37,507 bases of DNA from Candidatus Brocadiia bacterium (GTDB lineage: Bacteria > Planctomycetota > Uabimicrobiia > Uabimicrobiales > JABWCH01): assembly GCA_013359215.1 (NCBI GenBank), contig JABWCH010000009.1:1-37507 (forward strand), written 5' to 3'. Positions 1-6,716 of this stretch are shown piece after piece. How positions within the stretch are numbered: position 1 is the stretch's first letter; each line of letters starts with the position of its first letter. The notes below the pieces were generated by a model that was not told the origin of the DNA, did not search any database, and saw only the letters and a program-made list of their open reading frames with translations. Position numbers and translations under genes: made by a program.

Positions 1-357
1 AGAGCTTTCAAAACTAAATAGAGTCAAGATTTTAATCGTTTGCAAGATAGATATATATTGTATTTCAATATGTTAAGAATACCTGCGTAACTCCTATAAT
101 TAAATAACTTCCCCATTTCAAAAAAAATTTACCGCAGAGGCGCAGAGAAGAGAGAGGGCGTTGCATATAAATCCTTGATTTTTCAAGGAAAATAATGCCA
201 AAAGCATCAAAATATTTAGCAAATTGTGATTTGCCCTTAGTCATTTTTTTTCTTTGACAAGAAGTTTTAAGTCATTAAAATAGTTTATAGTAAAGAAATC
301 GTAGTTTATACTATAGATGGACAAGCATTTTTTATTTATTAGAAAAGGTTGAATTTT
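1..357. other. AT-rich leader region without a gene
   Basis: I see no credible coding sequence here. The stretch is AT-rich. Around 131-156 it contains a short purine-rich motif made of GCAGAG units, resembling the degenerate short-unit repeats seen elsewhere in this window (CACGAA and CACAAAA types). The last 110 bases hold a plausible promoter and the ribosome binding site of the first gene. Confidence 0.6.
254..281 (+). promoter_or_regulatory. Candidate sigma70-type promoter for wbpE-like gene
   Basis: A perfect TTGACA at 254-259 is followed after 16 bases by TAAAAT at 276-281, five of six matches to the -10 consensus. It lies about 75 bases upstream of the aminotransferase start. In such AT-rich DNA chance matches are common, so this is a prediction from spacing and consensus only. 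Confidence 0.4.
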
Positions 358-1443
358 ATGAATTTTATCGATTTGAAAGCCCAATATGCTAAGTATCAGA
401 AAGAAATCAATGCTCGTATTCAGGTCGTTCTGGACCATGGTGCTTATGTTATGGGGCCTGAGATTGTTGAAATCGAAAATAAAATGGCAGAATACGTGGG
501 CGTGAAACATGCTATTACTGTTTCTAGTGGAACAGCAAGTCTGGAAATTGCTTTGCGTGCTTTAGGAATTGGGCCTGGGGATGAAGTCATTACTGTTCCT
601 TTTACATGGATCAGTACAGCAGAAGTCATTTCCGCAGTAGGCGCAATACCTGTTTTTGTAGATATTGAGCCTAAATACTTCAATATTGATATAAAAAAAA
701 TGGAAGCGGCAATCACTCCAAAGACAAAGGCAATTATGCCTGTAAGCCTTTTTGGGCAGATGCCTGACTACGATGCTATTAACGCGATTGCGAAAAAATA
801 CTCTTTGCCCGTTATAGAAGACGCAGCCCAAAGCTTTGGTGCTACCCAGAATGGCAAACAAAGCTGTGGAGTTACTTTAATTGGCAGCACAAGCTTTTTC
901 CCCGCAAAGCCATTAGGCTGCTATGGAGATGGAGGCGCATTGTTCACAAGCGATGATAGCCTTGCCGCTAAGATGCGTGCTATACGCAATCATGGCGGAG
1001 AGAAACGCCATTTCCATCAATATGTTGGACTGAATGGCCGCTTTGACACTATCCAGGCTGCTGTTCTTCTGGCAAAATGGCCTCACTGGCCTTCTGAAAT
1101 AGAAGCTCGAAATAGAATCGGCGCTAGATACTCAGAGCTTTTAAACAACGTTTGCGTTGTTCCTGAAGTAATGCCTGGCAATACCCATGTTTACGCTCAG
1201 TATACAATTCGTATCGCTAATCGCGATGCTCTGGGCGAAAAGCTCAAAGCCAAAGGTATTCCTACAGCCGTTTATTATCCTAAATGCCTCCATGAACAAC
1301 CCGTTTTTGCCCCTTATGGTTGCAAACTTGGCGATTTTCCTGTATCAGAAAAAGCATCCCAGGAAGTCATAAGCCTTCCTATGCATCCTTTCCTGTCAGA
1401 AAAAGACCAGGATGGAATCGTAGAAGCAATCAAACAAGCCTAA
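358..1443 (+). CDS. wbpE: DegT/DnrJ/EryC1-type PLP aminotransferase, WbpE-like
   Basis: PLP-dependent sugar-nucleotide aminotransferase, expected to transfer an amino group from glutamate to the 3-keto sugar of a UDP-2-acetamido-3-keto-glucuronic acid intermediate in the cytoplasm. It is full length for the family (361 residues). Visible landmarks are the GPGDEVI segment, EDAAQSFGA with the PLP-ring Asp155, and FFPAKPLGCYGDGG with the Schiff-base Lys184. The similarity to Pseudomonas WbpE, as I remember that sequence, runs through the whole protein, including PTAVYYP and SLPMHP near the end. An in-frame TTG lies at 349, but AAAAGG at 343-348 is spaced correctly for the ATG at 358, so I chose 358. 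The next gene supplies the preceding oxidation and following acetylation steps, which supports a Wbp-type pathway over the related ArnB or DesV roles. Confidence 0.9.
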   Translation: MNFIDLKAQYAKYQKEINARIQVVLDHGAYVMGPEIVEIENKMAEYVGVKHAITVSSGTASLEIALRALGIGPGDEVITVPFTWISTAEVISAVGAIPVFVDIEPKYFNIDIKKMEAAITPKTKAIMPVSLFGQMPDYDAINAIAKKYSLPVIEDAAQSFGATQNGKQSCGVTLIGSTSFFPAKPLGCYGDGGALFTSDDSLAAKMRAIRNHGGEKRHFHQYVGLNGRFDTIQAAVLLAKWPHWPSEIEARNRIGARYSELLNNVCVVPEVMPGNTHVYAQYTIRIANRDALGEKLKAKGIPTAVYYPKCLHEQPVFAPYGCKLGDFPVSEKASQEVISLPMHPFLSEKDQDGIVEAIKQA

Positions 1444-1478
1444 AAACTTTGCCCAAGATATTACTCCATTGCTGTTAA

Positions 1479-1605
1479 GGAAGTTAGATTTTTGCCAAAA
1501 AAGCAAAGATTTTGATCACGAATAAGACGAATGGTCGAATGGCACGAATCGTTTTTATAAAAATTTCATTCCCGTAATTTGTATATTCGTCTCATTCGTG
1601 ATTAA
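1479..1605 (+). repeat. CGAAT-rich palindromic repeat, copy A
   Basis: The unit begins with GGAAGTTAGAT, continues through AAAGCAAAGATT and an arm of repeated ACGAAT words, then a TTTTTATAAAAAT centre, and ends with the complementary arm TATTCGTCTCATTCGTGATT. Near-identical copies occur at 17488-17608 in the same orientation and 33246-33362 inverted. The two arms would form a long imperfect hairpin in DNA or RNA. Nothing in it is coding. Confidence 0.85.
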
Positions 1606-1607
1606 TT

Positions 1608-1632
1608 CCAAAAGGATTTTTCGGATAGGCTC
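1608..1632. mobile_element. Orphan terminal fragment of the MITE-like element
   Basis: These 25 bases repeat the right end of the adjacent element (compare 1788-1810) and finish with the full terminal sequence ATTTTTCGGATAGGCTC. They are separated from the start of the next copy only by TAA. This looks like the remnant of an earlier insertion, or of a tandem insertion sharing a three-base TNA-type target. Confidence 0.65.
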
Positions 1633-1635
1633 TAA

Positions 1636-1810
1636 GAGCCTATCCGAAAAATAATTTTAGGCGAAAATTTTGAGGCACTCGGAGAGCGAGGAGAAAGTGA
1701 CAAAATTGTCGCAAGTGTAGCCGTAGCTACTCTGAGGACAATTTTGTCACTTTCGACGAAGCTATCCGAGATGCATCGAAATTTGCAGCCAAAAGGATTT
1801 TTCGGATAGG
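1636..1810 (+). mobile_element. MITE-like palindromic element, copy 1
   Basis: A non-coding element of about 175 bases that matches the inverted copy at 10993-11170 over its entire length with few differences. It starts with GAGCCTATCCGAAAAAT and ends with ATTTTTCGGATAGG, lacking the last three bases of the perfect right terminus. Inside it, AAAGTGACAAAATTGTC and GACAATTTTGTCACTTT are perfect complements, so most of the element can fold into one hairpin. It has no coding capacity and would depend on a transposase elsewhere. The ends and the three-base TNA-like flanks recall IS5-type elements, but I cannot assign a family by reading alone. Confidence 0.75.
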
Positions 1811-1873
1811 AAGCACTGGTCTTTTATGCAAAAATTTGCAAAACTATAGTATAAAATCTAAGGAGTTGAATGA

Positions 1874-3523
1874 ATGAAAGTAGCAGTTGTTGGCTGTGGA
1901 TATTGGGGAAAAAATCTGGTTCGGAATTTTTATGCTTTGAATGCATTGGCTGTTGTATGCGATTCGACTGAATCAGGAAGAAAAACAGCCAATGAGGTCG
2001 CCCCTGGAGTTTTGGTGGTATCCTCGCTGGAGGAAGTTCTTGCCAATAAAGAAGTGAATGGGGTTGTGATCGCTACTCCTGCTGAAAAGCACTATGCCAT
2101 GGCAAAACAATCCATTATGGCAGGCAAAGATGTTTATGTAGAAAAACCCCTTTGCTTATCAGACAAAGAAGGCGAAGAACTGATTAACCTTGCAAAATCC
2201 CATTCTCGCATTCTTATGGTCGGGCATATCTTGCAATACCATCCTTGCGTGGAAAAAATCCAGGAAATGGTTTTTTCAGGCCAGATCGGCAAGCTCCACT
2301 ATATTTCTTCTAACCGCTTGAACCTGGGAAAAATTCGCCAGGAAGAAAACGCGCTGTGGAGTTTCGCACCCCATGATATTTCCGTTATCCTTTCTTTAAC
2401 AGGAAATGCAATCCCCCAATCTGTCTCATGTTCAGGAGGCGCGTATATTCAGTCAGGAATATACGATACTACCATGACAACCATGCTTTTTGCACATGAT
2501 GTCAGAGCGCATATCTATGTTTCATGGCTCAATCCATTCAAAGAACAAAAGCTGACTGTAGTCGGATCACAGGGCATGCTGGTATTCGATGATACCAAGC
2601 CTTGGAATGAAAAGCTTTCTTTTTATAAAGACTATTTGAAATGGGACAATGGAAATGTGCCTGTGCCAAGCAAAATCAAAGGCGAATTGATTGTTGTGCC
2701 AGAGCAAGAACCATTGCGCAAAGAATGCCAGCATTTTTTGGATGCCTGCAATGACCGAAGAGTTCCCAAAACCGATGGCAATGAAGGGCTAAGAGTTCTG
2801 CAAACATTGAATCTTGCGCAGCGTAGCCTGGATCGTGCTGGAACACCTGTTACACCATCGGCAATTGCCCCTCAGCCATCCTATTTTGTCCATCCCACAG
2901 CCGTTGTTGATGAAGGCGCGGAAATAGGAAAGGGAACAAAAATTTGGCATTTCTGTCATATCATGAAAGGTGCTAAAATTGGAGAACGCTGTGTCATGGG
3001 ACAAAATGTCAATGTAGACGGTGGTACAATCATGGGCAACAATGTTAAAATCCAAAACAATGTTTCCATCTACACTGGTCTTGTAATCGAAGACGATGTA
3101 TTTCTTGGCCCAAGCTGTGTTCTGACAAACGTAACCAACCCTCGTTCTCAGGTTCTAAGACATTCTCTATATGAAAAGACCTTGCTTCGCCGTGGCTGTA
3201 GCATTGGAGCAAATGCAACCATAGTTTGTGGCGTTGAAATTGGGCGGTATGCTTTTGTGGCAGCAGGAAGCGTTGTCACCAAAAATGTTCCTGATTATGC
3301 CCTTGTGATGGGCAATCCAGCAAGGCAACGAGGTTGGATGAGCCGACATGGTCATGTTCTAAAAAATCCTGATAAAGAAGGAATTATGGTTTGTCCTGAA
3401 TCTGGTTATCGCTACAAAGAAGTACAACCTGGTGTATTGCGATGCCTGGATCTTTCAGAAGATGCCCCTTTGCCTGCCGAGCTATCCAAAGGCACAAAAA
3501 CCTATGATGAATTTAAAAAATAA
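1874..3523 (+). CDS. Fused sugar-nucleotide oxidoreductase (WbpB-like) and hexapeptide N-acetyltransferase (WbpD-like)
   Basis: A two-enzyme fusion of 549 residues. Residues 1 to about 330 are a Gfo/Idh/MocA dehydrogenase, with the Rossmann motif GCGYWGKN at 7-14 and the EKP motif with Lys91 at 90-92. Residues 335 to about 490 are a left-handed parallel beta-helix acetyltransferase built of hexapeptide repeats such as EIGKGTKIW and AKIGERCVMG, ending in the acceptor-site-like YALVMGNPARQRGW. The first part should oxidise UDP-GlcNAcA at C3 and the second should acetylate the 3-amino group made by the upstream aminotransferase. In Pseudomonas the two activities are on separate proteins (WbpB and WbpD). 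The ATG at 1874 has AGGAG eight bases before it. The last 60 residues after the beta-helix have a CPESGYRY segment typical of WbpD/WlbB tails. Confidence 0.88.
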   Translation: MKVAVVGCGYWGKNLVRNFYALNALAVVCDSTESGRKTANEVAPGVLVVSSLEEVLANKEVNGVVIATPAEKHYAMAKQSIMAGKDVYVEKPLCLSDKEGEELINLAKSHSRILMVGHILQYHPCVEKIQEMVFSGQIGKLHYISSNRLNLGKIRQEENALWSFAPHDISVILSLTGNAIPQSVSCSGGAYIQSGIYDTTMTTMLFAHDVRAHIYVSWLNPFKEQKLTVVGSQGMLVFDDTKPWNEKLSFYKDYLKWDNGNVPVPSKIKGELIVVPEQEPLRKECQHFLDACNDRRVPKTDGNEGLRVLQTLNLAQRSLDRAGTPVTPSAIAPQPSYFVHPTAVVDEGAEIGKGTKIWHFCHIMKGAKIGERCVMGQNVNVDGGTIMGNNVKIQNNVSIYTGLVIEDDVFLGPSCVLTNVTNPRSQVLRHSLYEKTLLRRGCSIGANATIVCGVEIGRYAFVAAGSVVTKNVPDYALVMGNPARQRGWMSRHGHVLKNPDKEGIMVCPESGYRYKEVQPGVLRCLDLSEDAPLPAELSKGTKTYDEFKK

Positions 3524-4089
3524 AAATTTACCCATAACGCTGTCAACTTAAGGACAGCGGACTGTCCTAATACAGATAAACAGGAAAAGTATTTTATCAC
3601 GAATTTCACGAATGACCGAATGGCACGAATGAATAATTTTATCTTTATTTCTATAGTTTTGCAGATTTTTTTAACTAATTATAATCCAATAAATTATATC
3701 ATTAAATTTTAACACAAAAACACACAATATCTCAAAAGGCACAAAAATATAACTATATATCAGATAATATCTTATATTTCTTTTGTGCTTTTTGTGTTCT
3801 TTTTTTTGTTTTTTGTGTTTTTTATGCAAAAATCTGCAAAAGTATAGTTTATTTGTTTATTTGTTTTATTCGTATCATTCGCGATTTCAATATTTTTCTT
3901 TTCCGTCCTTGAAAAATCTTTACACTTTTACACAAGATTTCACTCGTAAGTGACTAAACCTAGACCTAAACGCCTTTATATCTATCATCATCCGTTTAGG
4001 TTTAGGTCATGCGTGTTAATTTATAAATACTGCTGCTTAAGTTGACAGTGCTATCTTTTTGTCTGTTGCTTTTGTGTATAGGAAATAAA
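3524..4089. other. Long intergenic region dominated by nested palindromes
   Basis: No gene is supported in these 566 bases. From 3597 to 3893 there are three inverted repeats one inside another, described separately. At about 3956-4010 a further inverted pair occurs: CCTAGACCTAAACG faces CGTTTAGGTTTAGGT. The words GCTGTCAACTTAAG (3539-3552) and CTTAAGTTGACAGTG (4036-4050) form an outermost, widely spaced inverted pair, and a similar TTAAGTTGACAGCG occurs at 17652. The AGGA before the next ATG is at 4080-4083. Confidence 0.7.
3597..3893. repeat. Nested three-layer palindrome including a degenerate CGAAT repeat
   Basis: The outer arms carry the CGAAT words of the dispersed repeat: TCACGAATTTCACGAATG on the left, TTCGTATCATTCGCGATT on the right. 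Inside them CTATAGTTTTGCAGATTTTT (about 3650-3669) faces AAAAATCTGCAAAAGTATAG (about 3828-3847). Inside those, CACAAAAACACACAA plus GGCACAAAA faces TTTTGTGCTTTTTGTGTT. The arrangement looks like palindromic elements inserted into the loops of earlier ones. Confidence 0.7.
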
Positions 4090-5133
4090 ATGCGATATTC
4101 TCGTGTGTATTTAGAATCTATGGCGTATGAACTACCGCCTATTGTTGTGACATCAGAAGAGTTAGAAGAGCGAATTGCTCCTGCTTATAAAACATTGAAT
4201 ATACCCCAAGGTCAGCTTGAAGAATTGACGGGGATCGTAGAGCGTCGGTTTTGGCCTGAAGGGTTTCGGGTTTCTCAGGGGGCTACTTTAGCAGCTAAAA
4301 AGCTTTTACAATCATGCCATGTTCCTGCTGGAGAAATTGATGTTCTGATTTATGCAGGAGTATGCAGAGAAGGCTTTGAGCCTGCTACAGCGACTTTTGT
4401 CGCTTCTTCATTGGGAATAAAAGATAGTAGCCTGGTTTATGATATTAGTAACGCCTGCCTTGGTGTTCTGAACGGAATTCTGGATATAGCCAATCGTATT
4501 GAGCTAGGCCAGAGCAGGGCAGGGATGGTGGTTTCTTGCGAAAGTTCTAGGGAAATCAATGAGATAACGATCAAAAAGCTTCTTTCTCAAACCAACATGC
4601 GTGTTTTTATCCAGTCGCTTGCTACCTTTACGGGTGGATCAGGTGCTATTGCTGTTTTGCTTACAGATGGCTCTTTTTCACGTGAGCATAGACCCAAGCT
4701 TTTGGCAGGTGCGGTTTCTTGTGCTCCTGAATTCTGTGAGCTTTGCCAGTGGGGCATTCTTCCAAAAGAAAATGGCTTGTATACGCAGCAGATGCATACA
4801 GATTCTGTAGCAGTCTTAGAAAATGGCGTAAAATTAGGGAAAAAAACATGGGACAGATTCTTGGAATCCATTGCCTGGACTCCCCAGATGGTGGATAAGA
4901 CCATTTGCCATCAGGTTGGATCTAAGCATAGAGAAACCATTCTTAATACAATTCAAATTTCCCTGGAAAAAGACTTTGTTACCTATCCTTTTTTAGGAAA
5001 TATAGGGACAGTATCTCTTCCCATCACATCTGCCATTGCAAATGAAAGAGGTTTTCTAAAATCAGATGACAAGGTTGCATGGTTAGGGATTGGCAGTGGG
5101 CTGAATTGTATGATGATAGGATGGGAATGGTGA
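4090..5133 (+). CDS. OleA-like thiolase-fold condensing enzyme (3-oxoacyl synthase III family)
   Basis: A ketosynthase III-fold enzyme of 347 residues that most resembles OleA, which joins two fatty acyl-CoAs head to head to give a beta-keto acid. The nucleophile is Cys123 in SNACLGVLNG, with His274 in ICHQVG and Asn304 in GNIGTVSLP completing the triad. Glu97 in FEPATA sits at the position of the OleA-specific catalytic glutamate, 26 residues before the cysteine as in OleA. The C-terminus AWLGIGSGLNCMM is also OleA-like. A TTG-initiated extension from 4042 is possible, but the ATG at 4090 has AGGA seven bases upstream and begins where family members begin. No OleB, OleC or OleD gene is nearby, so the final product cannot be told. 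The downstream gene starts 27 bases after the stop and is probably cotranscribed. Confidence 0.82.
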   Translation: MRYSRVYLESMAYELPPIVVTSEELEERIAPAYKTLNIPQGQLEELTGIVERRFWPEGFRVSQGATLAAKKLLQSCHVPAGEIDVLIYAGVCREGFEPATATFVASSLGIKDSSLVYDISNACLGVLNGILDIANRIELGQSRAGMVVSCESSREINEITIKKLLSQTNMRVFIQSLATFTGGSGAIAVLLTDGSFSREHRPKLLAGAVSCAPEFCELCQWGILPKENGLYTQQMHTDSVAVLENGVKLGKKTWDRFLESIAWTPQMVDKTICHQVGSKHRETILNTIQISLEKDFVTYPFLGNIGTVSLPITSAIANERGFLKSDDKVAWLGIGSGLNCMMIGWEW

Positions 5134-5160
5134 CATACAGTAACGATCAAGGAGAAAGAA

Positions 5161-6459
5161 ATGCAATTAAAAAGATTAAACTATTTCAAAGGACAATTTT
5201 TAAAAGCTCAGGATTTTAAAGACGAGCAACAATACCATATAGAAAATTTCAAAAAATATGGTAAAAATCTATATACCTGGGGTATACTTAAAGGGCTGGC
5301 TGTAGAAGAAAGAGGAACAGGGCTTCTGATTAAAAAAGGAGCGGCCATCGACAGTGAAGGAAGAGTGCTGGTTCTTTCCCAAGATGAAGTCCTTGGAAAT
5401 TTTCCTGGAAAATTTTTCTATGTCGTTCTTTTCCAGCAAGAAAAGTTTATGGACAATGTAAGCGAAACAGGCATTTCTGGAGACACCCGCATTCTGGAAA
5501 CAGCCGAAATCAAAACAAGCATGACATCTGATCCCAGGAAGGAAGTTGTCCTGGCAAAAGTAACCATCAGCGAACAAAATAAAGCCGAAATAGACACAAC
5601 CCTCAGACGATATAGCGGCATTCCCTTTTTTTCCGAAGGCGATGATGGCCCAGAAATGACGGGCAAAATTTTCGAAAGCAAAGAGTATGGTAAAGAGTAT
5701 GGGATATATTGCAAATCATCCTGGCTTGAAGTAGAAGGAAGAATCAAGACTTTGGGTCTGAAAGTTTCAGGCAATGCTGTTCTAGGCGAACAGGATAAAG
5801 ACGATAGTGTTTTTATTTTTAGCGTAGTTCAGCCAAGGCGCTCTTCCAATAAAAAATTGCCTCCCAATTCTGTTCCTGGAAGCAAACTTCAGGTTTCTGG
5901 CGATATAGAATTCCAGCAAATTCTTACAACTCCCAATGATATGATTATAACATCCGCAGGCGATATTTCTTTGATTAGCCCCAAGGGTGTATATATTAAA
6001 AAAAACAGAGAAAGAAGTAGCCTCAGCGGAAATCTCGCAGTCGAAGGAGATATAACAGTTTCAGGAAAGATTAGTGCTGTTTCCAAGCAGTTTGTTATAC
6101 AGCATCCTTTAGATCCTCAGAACAAATGCCTGGTTCATTCTACCCTGGAAGGCCCAGAGCTGGCAGTATTCTATCGTGGAGAAGCCCAATTGAATCAGGG
6201 AGAAGCGACCATAGAGCTTCCTTCTTATTTCGAGGCTCTAACCCAAAAACAGCATCGAACGGTTCTCCTGACTCCCATACATGAACAAGGTTCTTCTGCT
6301 ACGTCTTTGTCGGCTTCCCACGTAAAAGAAGGGAAGTTTACGGTAAAGACGATAGGCAACTGCAATCCTTCTCAGAAATTCTATTGGGAAGTCAAAGCCA
6401 TAAGAGCAGATATGCCAGAGTTAGAAGTAGAAACAAAGCTTACGACTTGTGCCAGATGA
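5161..6459 (+). CDS. Uncharacterised fibre-like protein with N-terminal LNYFKGQFL module
   Basis: A 432-residue soluble protein without a signal peptide. Residues 1-85 (LNYFKGQFLKAQDFKDEQ, then LYTWGILKGL) resemble a module I associate with large phage-like or surface-assembly proteins. The middle is rich in beta-strand repeats with residues such as SGDIEF, AGDISLIS and VEGDITVSGKIS, like the shaft of a trimeric fibre. Residues 309-432 (QFVIQHPLDPQNKCLVHST, then ELPSYFEAL) match a C-terminal domain I recall from tail-fibre-like proteins in many environmental bacteria. AAGGAG at 5149-5154 precedes the ATG. It follows the OleA-like gene directly. I cannot assign a function; a structural role in an extracellular or injection-type particle is an inference. 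Confidence 0.7.
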   Translation: MQLKRLNYFKGQFLKAQDFKDEQQYHIENFKKYGKNLYTWGILKGLAVEERGTGLLIKKGAAIDSEGRVLVLSQDEVLGNFPGKFFYVVLFQQEKFMDNVSETGISGDTRILETAEIKTSMTSDPRKEVVLAKVTISEQNKAEIDTTLRRYSGIPFFSEGDDGPEMTGKIFESKEYGKEYGIYCKSSWLEVEGRIKTLGLKVSGNAVLGEQDKDDSVFIFSVVQPRRSSNKKLPPNSVPGSKLQVSGDIEFQQILTTPNDMIITSAGDISLISPKGVYIKKNRERSSLSGNLAVEGDITVSGKISAVSKQFVIQHPLDPQNKCLVHSTLEGPELAVFYRGEAQLNQGEATIELPSYFEALTQKQHRTVLLTPIHEQGSSATSLSASHVKEGKFTVKTIGNCNPSQKFYWEVKAIRADMPELEVETKLTTCAR

Positions 6460-6558
6460 AGAAATGTCCACGAAAAAACACGAAAGGCACGAAAACATAT
6501 AGTTCGGACTGCTTACACACTATCACAGAATTTATGCTAACCCATTGTTAGAGTAAGA

Positions 6559-6698
6559 TCAAAAATTACGCATTAAAAAAAATGCCACGAAGTACACGAA
6601 GGTAGGAAAAAAATTTTTTTTATATTTTCTTTTTCTTCTTCGTGTTTTTCGTGTTTTCTCTTCGTGTTAAGATTTTATGAAATGTGTAATTATTTTTA
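6559..6698. repeat. CACGAAG-type palindrome between convergent genes
   Basis: GCCACGAAGTACACGAAGG on the left faces CTTCGTGTTTTTCGTG on the right, across an AT-rich centre of about 40 bases. Outside this pair AAAAATTACGCATT faces AATGTGTAATTATTT, so the structure is again nested. A related, less regular stretch (CACGAAAGGCACGAAA) lies at about 6472-6500. It sits between the stops of two convergent genes and could act as a bidirectional transcription barrier. Confidence 0.65.
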
Positions 6699-6716
6699 AG
6701 TACGTTTATATAATCT

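Larger units (their letters stand above)
1444..1873. other. Intergenic region made almost entirely of repeats
   Basis: No gene is visible in these 430 bases. They hold one copy of the CGAAT-rich palindromic repeat (about 1479-1605), a 25-base orphan end of a MITE-like element (1608-1632), a nearly complete MITE-like element (1636-1810), and an AT-rich motif around 1824-1853 that recurs near 3817-3850. The ribosome binding site AGGAG at 1861-1865 belongs to the next gene. Confidence 0.75.

Noticed and set aside
1636-1810. Degraded insertion sequence with a transposase gene
   Set aside because: The element is under 180 bases and has no coding frame, so only a non-autonomous element can be supported.
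3597-3893. Possible CRISPR array because of repeated CACGAAT and CACAAAA words
   Set aside because: The units are 6-10 bases, irregular and arranged as facing palindromic arms; there are no constant repeats of 23-47 bases with unique spacers and no cas gene.
4042-4089. Signal peptide on the OleA-like protein from a TTG start at 4042
   Set aside because: The hydrophobic extension is an artefact of the upstream frame; the ATG at 4090 has a good ribosome binding site and matches cytoplasmic OleA.
5161-6459. Phage or contractile injection locus around the fibre-like gene
   Set aside because: No sheath, tube, baseplate, ATPase or other phage-type gene is nearby; the fibre-like protein alone does not establish such a system.
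6472-6500. Rho-independent terminator right after the fibre-like gene
   Set aside because: The CACGAAA-rich stretch has no GC-rich stem followed by a T-tract; only the larger palindrome at 6559-6698 can form a stable structure.
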